Shown: positions 31,386 through 40,884 of the stretch, one piece after another
Layout of the letters: every line of letters begins with the position of its first letter
How positions within the stretch are numbered: the stretch's first letter is position 1
Assembly: GCF_042885655.1 (NCBI RefSeq)
Contig: NZ_JBHVRO010000011.1
Span: forward strand, 1-64,000
Source: Psychrobacillus sp042885655
GTDB taxonomy: Bacteria; Bacillota; Bacilli; Bacillales_A; Planococcaceae
DNA: 64,000 nucleotides
Direction of reading: 5' to 3'
Made by a program: the position numbers and the translations under genes
Notes under the pieces: model-generated
Seen by the model: the letters and a program-made list of their open reading frames with translations, nothing else
What the model was told of the DNA's origin: nothing
Databases searched by the model: none

Positions 31386-33294
31386 TGTAATTCGGAACAG
31401 TCGCGTATATGCTGCATTTTTCATGGCGAGTATTTTTTCTGTAATGGTATTTTTTATGTATTCAATGTTAATGTTCCATCCTAACATTGAGGACAAATTT
31501 TTAAGAGATATTGCATTTGGTGGAATGCTTATTGCAGAAATTGTACTAATTATTTTTACATTATTCTTTTTGTTTTATTCGATGAGTGCCTTTTTACAAG
31601 CACGATCAAAAGAGTTTGGGTTATTACTCAATTTAGGGATGGAAAAAAATCAGTTAAATCGGCTGATTTTCTTAGAAACGATGATTTTAGGAGCTATATC
31701 TATAACTGTAGGTATTTTTTGGGGATTTTCATTTTCCAAGTTTTTCTTTATGGTTATTCGTGAGTTATTTTTATTAGACAGTCTCCCACTATATTTGTCG
31801 TGGAAACCATTTGCTTTAACAATTATTGTTTTCTTATCTTTGTTCATTACTATTTCTATTAGTAGCGTTGTGTTTATTCGAAAAAAAGAAATCATTCAAT
31901 TACTAAAAGGCTATTGGAAGCCTGATGAACAAGCGGAATATGTAAAGTGGAAAGCGTTTTTAGGAATAGCCTTAGTCCTAGCTTCCTACAGTCTAGTTAT
32001 ATTATCTCTAATAAAAATGTCTTTATGGCTAACAATTATTATCGCGGTATTAGCAACAATTGGCACTTACTTCTTTTTTACAGATAGTATGCTATATCTC
32101 ATTATTCTAATACGTAAAAGGAAAAACTTGTATTGGCATCCGTTTCGATTAATTGCGTTTGCAGAGGGATCGATTAAAGTACGGGAAAATGCAGGCATGT
32201 TTTTTGTTGTAACAATTGTATCCACGATTGCTTTTTTGTCAGTAGGAGTAGTAACCTCTTTTACTTCATTTACCTCACAATATCGTGAATTAAATCCTGT
32301 AAGTATTTTTTACTCGAGTGAATGGAATAATCCCTTTGAAAAAAAGCATATTATAGAAATCTCACAAGAGTTGCAAAGAGAAAATTTATCCTATGAGCTA
32401 GTGAAATTCAATGTCAAAAAACAAACCTCATCCAATACAAATGAAAAAGTAAACCTTATAAAAGAATCGGAATTAAATAGTTTAGCACTTGCACTGAAAT
32501 TTCCACTTGTAGATTTGAAACAAGGCGATGCATTATTAATATCAAATACGGAAGAGGATTTTGGAATTCTTACACAGCAAGAGGAACAAACTGTCCTAGA
32601 AGAAAGCAGTGTTCCGATACATTTAATAGGGGAATATAAGAAGAATATTTTTCCTTCATTAGTTATTAAACATAGAACTATCATTATCAGTGATGAAGAT
32701 TACGAACTTATAACCGAACCTCTTTTTGGTCATGATTATAAAGAATCTACATCAACTTTTTATGCATTTCATGTACCTGAGTGGCTTAGAACAAAAGATG
32801 TAGGAACGGAAATTGATAAAATTATGGCTGCGACGATGGGAACAACAAATATTAACCCAAATCCTTTTTACTTTGTTAATCCTGGTTTAAATTATTCCAT
32901 CATTCGTTCAACATTTTCTTTATTGTTATTCACTGGTTTACTCGTAGCGGCAGTTCTTTTACTTGCTGCTGGTAGCTTCGTTTATTTTAAATTGTATACT
33001 GATTTGGAACGAGATAAAAAGCAATACGATGTTCTTAGACGAATGGGAGTAACCGACCAAGAGCTTGTGAAGATCGTCAATCGGCAACTCATTCCTCAAT
33101 TCTTTTTACCATGGGGACTTGCCATGGTACATAGTACTTTTTCATTTATTTATCTACAAGCTTTGTGGGTAGACTTAGCAGCTGTATCCATTGCAAAAGA
33201 AATGCTATTCGTGTTATTAGCTTTCACAGTTATACAAGTTTCTTATTTTTATTTAATCCGCTGGAGATATATAGCACATATTCAAGCATCATGA
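31357..33294 (+). CDS. BceB-like ABC transporter permease
   Basis: A 645-residue permease with about ten TM helices (around 17–37, 54–80, 105–130, 150–172, 200–220, 225–245, 285–305, then 535–560, 590–610, 620–640). A large extracytoplasmic domain of about 200 residues lies between helices 7 and 8. That arrangement is characteristic of BceB-type transporters, where the domain recognises peptide antibiotics bound to lipid II-cycle targets. The stop codon lies inside a terminator hairpin. The specific drug cannot be told. Confidence 0.92.
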   Translation: MTFRQFAYHNVIRNSRVYAAFFMASIFSVMVFFMYSMLMFHPNIEDKFLRDIAFGGMLIAEIVLIIFTLFFLFYSMSAFLQARSKEFGLLLNLGMEKNQLNRLIFLETMILGAISITVGIFWGFSFSKFFFMVIRELFLLDSLPLYLSWKPFALTIIVFLSLFITISISSVVFIRKKEIIQLLKGYWKPDEQAEYVKWKAFLGIALVLASYSLVILSLIKMSLWLTIIIAVLATIGTYFFFTDSMLYLIILIRKRKNLYWHPFRLIAFAEGSIKVRENAGMFFVVTIVSTIAFLSVGVVTSFTSFTSQYRELNPVSIFYSSEWNNPFEKKHIIEISQELQRENLSYELVKFNVKKQTSSNTNEKVNLIKESELNSLALALKFPLVDLKQGDALLISNTEEDFGILTQQEEQTVLEESSVPIHLIGEYKKNIFPSLVIKHRTIIISDEDYELITEPLFGHDYKESTSTFYAFHVPEWLRTKDVGTEIDKIMAATMGTTNINPNPFYFVNPGLNYSIIRSTFSLLLFTGLLVAAVLLLAAGSFVYFKLYTDLERDKKQYDVLRRMGVTDQELVKIVNRQLIPQFFLPWGLAMVHSTFSFIYLQALWVDLAAVSIAKEMLFVLLAFTVIQVSYFYLIRWRYIAHIQAS

Positions 33295-33314
33295 TTTTTT
33301 CATGGTGCTTTATT
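33284..33314 (+). terminator. Terminator of the Bce-type module, overlapping the stop codon
   Basis: Stem AAGCATCATGA/TCATGGTGCTT around a TTTTT loop, then TATT. The permease stop codon lies in the left arm. Confidence 0.65.
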
Positions 33315-33422
33315 CAATAAAAAATAAATTCTTTTAATTATTGAATAGTCAAAACTTTTTTTATATAATGAATTTAGGGATAATGAATGAGTATTCATTC
33401 AAATGAGATGGGGGACGAGAAT

Positions 33423-34970
33423 ATGAGTTTAGTTTCACGTGTTCAACAAATTGCTACTCAGCATCCGGAGAAAGTAGCCTATCATTTTATGGGGAAAGAT
33501 ACTACTTATGCAGAATTTCAACAAGCGGTTAAACAGTTTGCAAACGCACTTCAGTTACTTGGAATTGAAAAGGGAGATAATGTTGGGTTTCTATTAGGTA
33601 ACTCTCCACATTTTCTTATTTCTTTATATGCAACGATGCATATAGGTGCAACTGCAGTTCCAATCAATCCAATTTACACTCCAGATGAAATTAGCTATAT
33701 TGTAAAAAATAGTGATGCAAAAGCGATTATAGCACTGGACTCATTACTACCATTAGTTGAAAAGGCAGCGGATATATTTACAACTGTCGAAAACTATATC
33801 ATTTGCGAAACACAACCCGATACAGCGGAGAAACTAGCAGCATTACCAGAATCTTTAAAAGTTAAAGTGAAATCGTTTACATTATTAATCAGTAATAGTT
33901 TACCTAGTGCAACACCAGTAGAAGTACTAGAAGACGACAACGCAGTAATTTTGTATACTTCTGGGACAACTGGTCAACCAAAAGGTGCGATGCTTACATA
34001 TAAAAATATTTATTCAAACGCTCGCGATGTTGCGGAGTATTTGAGTTTTAATCCCAATGATCGCATTATTGCAACTTTACCAGTATTTCATGTTTTTGCG
34101 CTTACAGTTGTTGTTAATGCTCCACTCTTTATGGGTGCAACCATTTTATTAGTTCCTAGATTTAGCCCACAAGACATATTTAAAATAGCAAAAGAACAGA
34201 AGGCAACAGTATTTGCTGGTGTTCCGACTATGTATAATTTCTTGTATCAATTCCCAGAAGGAAAAGAGGAAGATTTATCATCGATACGTTTAGCAATTTC
34301 TGGTGGATCTTCACTACCTGTAGCATTACTTCATAATTTTGAAAAAAAATTCAAAGTTCGCGTTTCAGAGGGTTATGGATTATCCGAGGCGTCCCCGGTA
34401 ACTTGCTTCAATCCAGTTGACCGAGAACGTAAACCTGGATCTATTGGAACTAATATTGTTAATGTAGAAAATAAAGTAGTAAATGAGCTCGGCGAAGAAG
34501 TTCCAGTAGGAGAAGTTGGAGAGCTAATTGTGCGAGGACCTAATGTAATGAAAGGTTATTATAAAATGCCTGAGGAGACAGAAAATACTATACGCGATGG
34601 TTGGTTGTACACTGGAGATCTAGCAAGACAGGATGAGGAAGGGTATTTCTATATTGTGGACCGTAAGAAAGATATGATTATAGTTGGAGGATATAATGTA
34701 TATCCACGTGAAGTCGAGGAAGTACTATTTGAACATCCAAGTATTATAGAAGCGGCTGTAGTTGGGATACCAGATCCTACCTTTGGAGAAGAAGTGTTGG
34801 CTTTTGTAGTGAAAAAAGACCAATCATTAACAGAAGAGCAACTTCATGATTATTGTGCTGAAAAATTAACTAAATATAAAGTTCCTAACCGATTCGAGTT
34901 TTTAGAAGAACTGCCAAAAAATACGACAGGTAAAATATTACGTCGTTCATTAAAAAAACAAACTATTTAA
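33423..34970 (+). CDS. lcfB: Long-chain fatty-acid–CoA ligase LcfB
   Basis: A 515-residue adenylate-forming enzyme. The P-loop YTSGTTGQPKGAMLTYKN, GYGLSEASPVTCFNP and hinge YTGDLARQDEEGYF precede the C-terminal catalytic lysine in PKNTTGKILRR. It closely resembles B. subtilis LcfB (YhfL), which is also near lplJ. It activates fatty acids to acyl-CoA. The ATG at 33423 follows GGGGG at 8–9 bases; the upstream ATG at 33387 lacks this and is rejected. The Bce-type module separates it from lplJ. Confidence 0.93.
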   Translation: MSLVSRVQQIATQHPEKVAYHFMGKDTTYAEFQQAVKQFANALQLLGIEKGDNVGFLLGNSPHFLISLYATMHIGATAVPINPIYTPDEISYIVKNSDAKAIIALDSLLPLVEKAADIFTTVENYIICETQPDTAEKLAALPESLKVKVKSFTLLISNSLPSATPVEVLEDDNAVILYTSGTTGQPKGAMLTYKNIYSNARDVAEYLSFNPNDRIIATLPVFHVFALTVVVNAPLFMGATILLVPRFSPQDIFKIAKEQKATVFAGVPTMYNFLYQFPEGKEEDLSSIRLAISGGSSLPVALLHNFEKKFKVRVSEGYGLSEASPVTCFNPVDRERKPGSIGTNIVNVENKVVNELGEEVPVGEVGELIVRGPNVMKGYYKMPEETENTIRDGWLYTGDLARQDEEGYFYIVDRKKDMIIVGGYNVYPREVEEVLFEHPSIIEAAVVGIPDPTFGEEVLAFVVKKDQSLTEEQLHDYCAEKLTKYKVPNRFEFLEELPKNTTGKILRRSLKKQTI

Positions 34971-34982
34971 AAGAATAATAGT

Positions 34983-35012
34983 CTACTCCCCTAAAAAAGG
35001 AGTAGTTTTTTT
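34983..35012 (+). terminator. Terminator of lcfB
   Basis: Stem CTACTCC/GGAGTAG with a CCTAAAAAA-type loop followed by seven T. Confidence 0.85.
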
Positions 35013-35084
35013 ATGTAATAAGCAGGGAAATGATTTCGAGTGTCGAAATAAATCAAAGATAGATATTGAAAGCGAGGATATATA

Positions 35085-37061
35085 ATGACAAAAAGAAAAT
35101 TAGAAGCAAAAGATTTATTTAAACTGCATTCTATAACAAGCCCTGTATTTGCACCTAATGGTAAAGAAGCAGTTTTTATTCGAACACAAATGGATGAAAA
35201 GGATAATAAATATTATGCATATTTATATCACTTAAATTTGGATACGGAAAATATTACTCAATGGACGCATAAGAAAGAACGAGTTTCTTCTCCGCAGTGG
35301 TCGAACGATGGAAAATATGTCGCTTTCTTATCTAATCGAGAAGAAAAGAACCAAGTTTATATTCTCCCTACAAGTGGAGGAGAAGCAAAAAAAGTGACTG
35401 ATTTAGAAAATGGGGTAGCTAGTTTTCTATGGTCACCTTGTGGAACGAAAATTTGGTTTTCTGCTTCCTTAAAAGAAGGAAGAAAGTGGACAGATGAACC
35501 AGAAAAAGAAGAGAAAAAATTGCCAGAAGCATATGTTGTAGACAAAATGAAATACCATGCAGATGGGGCAGGTCTATTACCGAAAGACATGTATAAGCAT
35601 ATTGGACGGATTAATATTGAGTCCGAAGAAATAACTCAATTTACAGAAGGTAATTTTAACTATAATTTACAAGCAGTTTCACATGATGGGAAGAAACTAG
35701 TAATCGGTGTAAATCGTGAAGAGAATCAAGATTTTTCATTCCGCCAACCAGTATACCTTCTAGATCCGGAAACAAAAGAAGAAACAGAAATTATAAATGA
35801 AGATGGTTATTTTGGTGGTGCTTCGTTTTCGAAGGATGATCAATATATTGCATTTGTTGGAATGCCACGAACTTTCCAAAATGCAACTCATGCAGAGGTA
35901 TATGTATACGAAACAAATACTGGCATTCGTCAAATATTAACGGAAGGTATAGATGCACCAGTTGGTGATTTATCTGTAGCTGACTTTCAACAAGGGGCAA
36001 GTGCACCGGATGTAGTGTGGACTGAAGATAATCATCTATATTTCCAAGTATCAACAATGGGAGATGTTCGCCTCTATTTCGCTTCTTTAGAAGGAGAACT
36101 GTATCCTGCTACGGGAGAAGATGAACATGTGTATGGATTTGATGTGAATCGATCAGGAACGTACGCTCTTTTGACAATAAGCGACCCAATATTTCCCGGG
36201 GAATTATTTAAGCAGAATTTGTCGACTGGTGAAAGAACTGTTCTTACTAAATTTAATGAAGAATATGTAAATGACGTCGAACTTGTCAAACCGGAAGCGA
36301 TCTTTTATAAAGGTGCTAATGATTGGGATGTGCACGGCTGGTTAATGAAACCTGCAGGATTTGAGGATGGGAAAAAGTATCCTTTCATTGTGGAAATACA
36401 TGGAGGACCTCATGCCATGTATGGGAATACATTTTTCCATGAACTTCAGTTATTAGCTGCAAAAGGATATGGCGTGCTATATGTGAATCCGCGTGGAAGT
36501 CATGGCTATAGCCAAACATTTGTTGATGGTGTTCGCGGTGATTATGGTGGTGGAGATTATGCGGATATAATGGCTGGCCTCGATCAAGTATTGAAAGAAA
36601 ATGACTGGATTGATGATAAACGACTAGGTGTAACTGGAGGAAGTTACGGCGGATTTATGACAAACTGGATTGTCGGTCATACAAATCGTTTTAAAGCTGC
36701 AGTAACACAACGTTCCATTTCGAACTGGATAAGTTTTTACGGAGTATCTGATATCGGGTACTACTTTACTCCTTGGCAAATTGGAGCAGACATGACCGAT
36801 ATTAACAAGCTTTGGGATGCATCACCATTGAAATATGCTTCCAATGTGGAAACACCTTTACTAATTCTGCATAGTGAAAATGATTACCGTTGCCCAATCG
36901 AACAAGCACAACAGTTATACATTACATTAAAAGCAATAGGGAAAGAAACAAGCTTCGTCCGTTTCCCTCAAGCGGATCACAATTTGTCGCGCACAGGTTT
37001 ACCAAACTTACGATTGACACGTTTAGAGCAAATCACAGGATGGTTTGAGAAATACCTTTGA
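35085..37061 (+). CDS. S9-family prolyl-oligopeptidase-type peptidase (YuxL-like)
   Basis: A 658-residue serine peptidase with an N-terminal seven-bladed propeller (about 1–380; blades such as SPQWSNDGKYVAFLSNREE). The C-terminal alpha/beta-hydrolase holds nucleophile GGSYGGF (Ser near 520), Asp in HSENDYRCP and His in QADHNLSR. These enzymes cleave acyl-amino acids or short peptides in the cytoplasm. No signal peptide. Its last 40 bases and terminator are partly duplicated beyond the 21-bp array that follows. Confidence 0.92.
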   Translation: MTKRKLEAKDLFKLHSITSPVFAPNGKEAVFIRTQMDEKDNKYYAYLYHLNLDTENITQWTHKKERVSSPQWSNDGKYVAFLSNREEKNQVYILPTSGGEAKKVTDLENGVASFLWSPCGTKIWFSASLKEGRKWTDEPEKEEKKLPEAYVVDKMKYHADGAGLLPKDMYKHIGRINIESEEITQFTEGNFNYNLQAVSHDGKKLVIGVNREENQDFSFRQPVYLLDPETKEETEIINEDGYFGGASFSKDDQYIAFVGMPRTFQNATHAEVYVYETNTGIRQILTEGIDAPVGDLSVADFQQGASAPDVVWTEDNHLYFQVSTMGDVRLYFASLEGELYPATGEDEHVYGFDVNRSGTYALLTISDPIFPGELFKQNLSTGERTVLTKFNEEYVNDVELVKPEAIFYKGANDWDVHGWLMKPAGFEDGKKYPFIVEIHGGPHAMYGNTFFHELQLLAAKGYGVLYVNPRGSHGYSQTFVDGVRGDYGGGDYADIMAGLDQVLKENDWIDDKRLGVTGGSYGGFMTNWIVGHTNRFKAAVTQRSISNWISFYGVSDIGYYFTPWQIGADMTDINKLWDASPLKYASNVETPLLILHSENDYRCPIEQAQQLYITLKAIGKETSFVRFPQADHNLSRTGLPNLRLTRLEQITGWFEKYL

Positions 37062-37064
37062 AGA

Positions 37065-37102
37065 AAAGCCCTTCATTTCGATGGTGAAATGAAGGGCTTT
37101 TT
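37065..37102 (+). terminator. Terminator copy 1 after S9 peptidase
   Basis: Stem AAAGCCCTTCATTTC/GAAATGAAGGGCTTT followed by TT. An identical hairpin stands at 37290–37327. Confidence 0.9.
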
Positions 37103-37103
37103 G

Positions 37104-37257
37104 GGGAAACGGATGACCATAGCTAATAATCGGATGACCGGCAGTGAGAATCGGATGATGAATGTCGATAATCGGATGATGAGTAACAATAATCGGATGA
37201 TAGGCCACAAAAATCGGATGATCACCGGTAATATCGTAATCTGTTGCATATGTTTGA
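37104..37257. repeat. 21-bp tandem array B (CGGATGA type)
   Basis: CGGATGA begins at 37110, 37131, 37152, 37173, 37194 and 37215: six units with an exact 21-bp period. Only the first ten bases (AATCGGATGA) are conserved; the rest of each unit varies freely. Two identical terminators flank it. Confidence 0.95.
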
Positions 37258-37327
37258 CCTATTTAGAGCAAATCTCTTGAGAATAAAGAAAAGCCCTTCA
37301 TTTCGATGGTGAAATGAAGGGCTTTTT
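37258..37327 (+). repeat. Duplicated gene end plus terminator copy 2
   Basis: TTTAGAGCAAATC at 37262 repeats the peptidase coding end at 37022. The terminator at 37290–37327 repeats 37065–37102 without change; the copy lacks about 15 bp between them. The array is thus bracketed by direct repeats of about 65 bp. Confidence 0.85.
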
Positions 37328-37330
37328 GAG

Positions 37331-37402
37331 TGAATCAATCAATCATTGTTAAGAATCGATCAATCTTTTCCAACAATCGATCAATCTACTAAGAGAATCA
37401 CT
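37331..37402. repeat. 21-bp tandem array C (AATCGATCAATC type)
   Basis: AATC(A/G)ATCAATC begins at 37333, 37354 and 37375, with a shortened unit at 37396: again an exact 21-bp period with a different word. The permease stop codon falls in the last, partial unit. Confidence 0.9.
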
Positions 37403-38753
37403 TCTTATCGAGTCCTTTTTTAAAGTAGACAAAGACTAATCCGATAATCCATATAGGTCCTACGATTAACGCAATTCGTGTATCTGGGAAGTACGCCATG
37501 AGACCAAGCACTAATACTAAGAAGGCAAGTGCTGCGTACGAACCAAGCGGATAAAATAATGCTTTGTATGTTAACCTTGAAACCTCACCTTTAGAAAGTG
37601 TTTTACGAAATTTTAATTGTGATAATAAAATAATACCCCAAGTCCAAACAGCCCCGAAAGTTGATATACTCGTCACCCATATAAATACTTTTTCTGGAAC
37701 AAGATAGTTTAAGATCACACCTACTAACAATAATGCCGCGGAGAACAGAATTGCTTTGGAAGGTACACCGGTCCTACTAATTTTTTTGAAAGAAGCAGAA
37801 GCTTGCTTTTGTTCAGCTAAATTGAACAACATACGCCCTGTACTGAAAATACCACTATTGCAGCTCGATAATGCTGCTGTTAATACAACAAAGTTAATAA
37901 TACCAGCAGCCGGCCCAATTCCAATTTTCTCAAACATCAAAACGAATGGACTTCCATTATTGCCAATCTCGTCCCATGGATAAATAGACATGATAACGAA
38001 TAAAGCTCCAACATAAAACAATAATATGCGCCAAAATACAGTGTCGATTGCACGAGGAATGACAGTTTTTGGATTTTTAGCTTCTCCAGCTGTTACACCA
38101 ATCATTTCAACCCCTAAGTAAGCAAACATTACCATCTGTAAGGACATTAAAATACCCTTTATACCATTAGGTGCAAAACCACCATTCGACCATAAGTTGC
38201 TAATACCAACAGCTACTCCGCCATTTCCAAGTCCAAAAATAATGACACCTAACCCGACAAAAATCATTGCTAAAATAGCAATAATCTTAATAAATGCAAA
38301 CCAAAACTCAAACTCTCCATATGCTTTTACAGCGATTAAATTAACCAATGTCATTATGACAAGTGCAGTTAATGCCCAAATCCAGCTCGGTGTGCCTGGA
38401 TACCACATTTTCATATACACACCTACTGCGGTAATCTCAGCCATACAAGTAACTACCCATAAGAACCAGTAATTCCATCCAGTAATATAGCCCGCAAGAG
38501 GTCCCAAATAATTTTTAGCATACCTACTAAAAGAACCTGCTACTGGATTGTGCACAGCCATCTCGCCAAGTGCACGCATTATTAGTAAAATTGCAAACCC
38601 ACCAACTATGTATGAAATAAGAATTGCAGGTCCTGCTAACCTAATCGCAGTAGCGGAACCTAAAAATAAGCCGACACCAATCGCTGCACCTAAAGACATT
38701 AATGTGATATGCCGTTGTTCTAAACCACGTTGTAATTGCTGATTTCCGCTCAA
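37398..38753 (-). CDS. APC-superfamily amino-acid permease
   Basis: About 451 residues with twelve TM helices. It has the amino-acid-transporter family signature HITLMSLGAAIGVGLFLGSA, then AGPAILISYIVGG and FSRYAKNYLGPLAGYITGW. It resembles the AapA/AlaP/GabP group that imports D-/L-alanine, glycine or related amino acids by proton symport. The TTG at 38753 follows AAGGAG by 11 bases; the GTG at 38765 directly abuts that site and is disfavoured. It is convergent with the S9 peptidase across arrays B and C. Confidence 0.88.
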   Translation of the reverse strand: MSGNQQLQRGLEQRHITLMSLGAAIGVGLFLGSATAIRLAGPAILISYIVGGFAILLIMRALGEMAVHNPVAGSFSRYAKNYLGPLAGYITGWNYWFLWVVTCMAEITAVGVYMKMWYPGTPSWIWALTALVIMTLVNLIAVKAYGEFEFWFAFIKIIAILAMIFVGLGVIIFGLGNGGVAVGISNLWSNGGFAPNGIKGILMSLQMVMFAYLGVEMIGVTAGEAKNPKTVIPRAIDTVFWRILLFYVGALFVIMSIYPWDEIGNNGSPFVLMFEKIGIGPAAGIINFVVLTAALSSCNSGIFSTGRMLFNLAEQKQASASFKKISRTGVPSKAILFSAALLLVGVILNYLVPEKVFIWVTSISTFGAVWTWGIILLSQLKFRKTLSKGEVSRLTYKALFYPLGSYAALAFLVLVLGLMAYFPDTRIALIVGPIWIIGLVFVYFKKGLDKK

Positions 38754-38881
38754 TATGTGTGTCACTCCTTATTATTTTGTTATATAACAATCTACCACAG
38801 TTGAGTAAATGAGGGAACAGTCTATATTATCGATATTGTGTTAAAATTATGTATATGTAAAGAGGTCAGGGGGGCAATAAA

Positions 38882-39409
38882 TTGAAAAAAATAACGATAA
38901 AACCGGTAGTAGAAGAGGAAATCCCGCGATTATGGGAGCTTAGTGCAAAAGAATCAGCACCAGAATGGAAAAAATGGGATGCCCCTTATTTTCCTTACGA
39001 ACCAAAGACCTTCGAACAATTTTTAGAGAAAAAAGATCAATATATAAATCAAGATGATTTATGGGGGATATATGTAGACGGAGAACTTGTAGGGTCGCTA
39101 TGTTATTACTGGGAACACGAAGCATCGCTTTGGCTTGAAGTAGGAATTGTCATTTATGAACCAGCATTTTGGGGCGGCGGAGTAGGGACAGCAGCCATGA
39201 GAATGTGGATTACTCATATATTTAATGAATTACCCCTTGTAAGAGTAGGCTATACGACTTGGTCAGGAAACGAACGAATGATAAAAGTTGGGGAGAAGTT
39301 AGGGATGAAAATGGAAGCAACACTTCGCAAATGTCGATTTTATAATGGGGTTTATTATGACTCCATACATATGGGGATACTAAGAGAAGAATGGGAATCC
39401 CGAATATGA
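38882..39409 (+). CDS. GNAT acetyltransferase (RimJ/RimL type)
   Basis: A 175-residue acetyltransferase with the acetyl-CoA-binding stretch ILVYEPAFWGGGVGTAAM-like (here VIYEPAFWGGGVGTAAMRMW) and the RimL-type GEKLGMKMEATLRKCRFY. The start is TTG with GGGGGG upstream. It overlaps the FetA gene by 4 bp, so it leads a four-gene operon. The acceptor is unknown; it may be a protein N terminus, amine or drug. Confidence 0.85.
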   Translation: MKKITIKPVVEEEIPRLWELSAKESAPEWKKWDAPYFPYEPKTFEQFLEKKDQYINQDDLWGIYVDGELVGSLCYYWEHEASLWLEVGIVIYEPAFWGGGVGTAAMRMWITHIFNELPLVRVGYTTWSGNERMIKVGEKLGMKMEATLRKCRFYNGVYYDSIHMGILREEWESRI

Positions 39410-40131
39410 AGGCTTTATTAGAACTAAAGAATGTTTCGAAAAATCATTGGGATATCAATGAGGAGAACAGCCCCCATTTTTTATTTGCACATATTACAGC
39501 AACTCTTCATCAAGAAGACTGCATTGCTTTATTAGGTAAATCAGGGCAAGGGAAGAGCACTTTACTTCGAGCACTTGCACTACTTGATACGATAGATAAT
39601 GGTGATATTTACTTCAATGGTATTTCTGCTAAGACCACGGATACTCGTGCTTGGCGTAAAAATATAGCTTATGTTGCACAACAATCAGTCATGCTTCCAG
39701 GAACAATTTTGGAGAATTTAAAAACGGTAAGTAAGTTACATAATAGTGCATTTGATGAAAAGTTTGCTCAAGAGCTAATGCAAAATGTAGGGCTCGCAAA
39801 TATAGATTGGGGAAAACAAGCAACAGATATGTCCGGAGGAGAGAAACAAAGAGTCGCTTTAGTTCGTTCATTATTATTAAGACCTTCTATTTTACTTCTT
39901 GATGAAATCACGGCATCACTCGATCAGCAAAGTAAGGAGAAAGTGGAGCAGCTTTTATTGAGGTGTCAAAAGGAAGAAGGAATGTCCTATATTTGGGTAA
40001 CGCATGATACAGAACAAGCAAAGAAGATAAGTGAGAGTATTTGGTACATGGAAGACGGAAAACTTGCGATAGACACAAGGACGGAACAGTTTTTTGAAAA
40101 TCGAAACGTGAATAATTGGGTGACCTTATGA
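39406..40131 (+). CDS. fetA: ABC transporter ATPase, FetA/YjkB-like
   Basis: A 241-residue ATPase with Walker A GKSGQGKST, signature MSGGEKQR, Walker B ILLLDEITASLD and H-loop VTHD. The adjacent permease belongs to the FetB (UPF0014) family, which identifies the pair. The ATG at 39406 overlaps the preceding stop as ATGA; the ATG at 39391 inside the acetyltransferase gene is less likely. In E. coli FetAB exports iron and aids oxidative-stress resistance; the metal role here is inferred from homology. Confidence 0.87.
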   Translation: MKALLELKNVSKNHWDINEENSPHFLFAHITATLHQEDCIALLGKSGQGKSTLLRALALLDTIDNGDIYFNGISAKTTDTRAWRKNIAYVAQQSVMLPGTILENLKTVSKLHNSAFDEKFAQELMQNVGLANIDWGKQATDMSGGEKQRVALVRSLLLRPSILLLDEITASLDQQSKEKVEQLLLRCQKEEGMSYIWVTHDTEQAKKISESIWYMEDGKLAIDTRTEQFFENRNVNNWVTL

Positions 40132-40883
40132 GTTTATTAGCATTAAGTTTCACCTTACTATTTGTTGTCATTACGATGCTTGTTTCTGTCTGGCAAAAGC
40201 TTGATTTGGAGAAGGACATTGCAAGTGGAACTGTTCGAGCGGCTATTCAGCTCTTAGCGGTCGGCTATGTATTGCAATTTGTATTTCAATCAAAGAATTT
40301 AATTTTTATTGTATTGATTATTTGCATTATGATTGTCGTTGCTGCTTTAAATGCAGCAAAAAGGGCAAAAGGTATGACAGGAGTAGTTTGGAGGATCATC
40401 CTCTCAATTGCAACGATGGAAATACTAATGATGGCACTTTTACTTGGTTTGCAAATTATCGAAGCAACACCTCAATACATCATTCCACTGAGCGGGATGA
40501 CAATAGGCAATGCGATGGTTGCATGTGGTTTATTTTTAACCCAATTAAAACGAGAAACGGAAAGCTCAAAAGGGGAAATCGAAACATTGCTTTCACTTGG
40601 TGCTACGAGTAGACAAGCGGTGCAAGATGTACTAAAACGTTCCGTCAAATTCAGCATGATTCCAACAATTGATGCTATGAAAACGGTGGGACTTGTCCAA
40701 CTTCCCGGGATGATGACAGGGATGATTATTGCTGGAGCAGATCCAGTGGAAGCTGTTCGATATCAGCTATTAATCATTTTCGTATTTACTAGCTCATCCG
40801 CTATCACAAGTATGATTCTTAGCGTGCTTTGCTATAAGAATCTATTTACAAAGGACTTGCAATTGAAGAATTGGAGGCAATAA
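40128..40883 (+). CDS. fetB: ABC transporter permease, FetB/YjkA-like
   Basis: A 251-residue permease with about seven TM helices. It has UPF0014 signatures TVRAAIQLLAVGYVLQF, IPLSGMTIGNAMVACGL, ETLLSLGATSRQAV and VQLPGMMTGMIIAGADP. The ATG at 40128 overlaps the ATPase stop (ATGA). It forms the membrane half of the putative metal exporter. Confidence 0.92.
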   Translation: MSLLALSFTLLFVVITMLVSVWQKLDLEKDIASGTVRAAIQLLAVGYVLQFVFQSKNLIFIVLIICIMIVVAALNAAKRAKGMTGVVWRIILSIATMEILMMALLLGLQIIEATPQYIIPLSGMTIGNAMVACGLFLTQLKRETESSKGEIETLLSLGATSRQAVQDVLKRSVKFSMIPTIDAMKTVGLVQLPGMMTGMIIAGADPVEAVRYQLLIIFVFTSSSAITSMILSVLCYKNLFTKDLQLKNWRQ

Positions 40884-40884
40884 A

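Noticed and set aside
37089..37280. Met-rich frame (NRMMN repeats) in array B
   Set aside because: Product of the 21-bp array, which is divisible by three and so translates as 7-residue repeats; no ribosome binding site and terminator inside.
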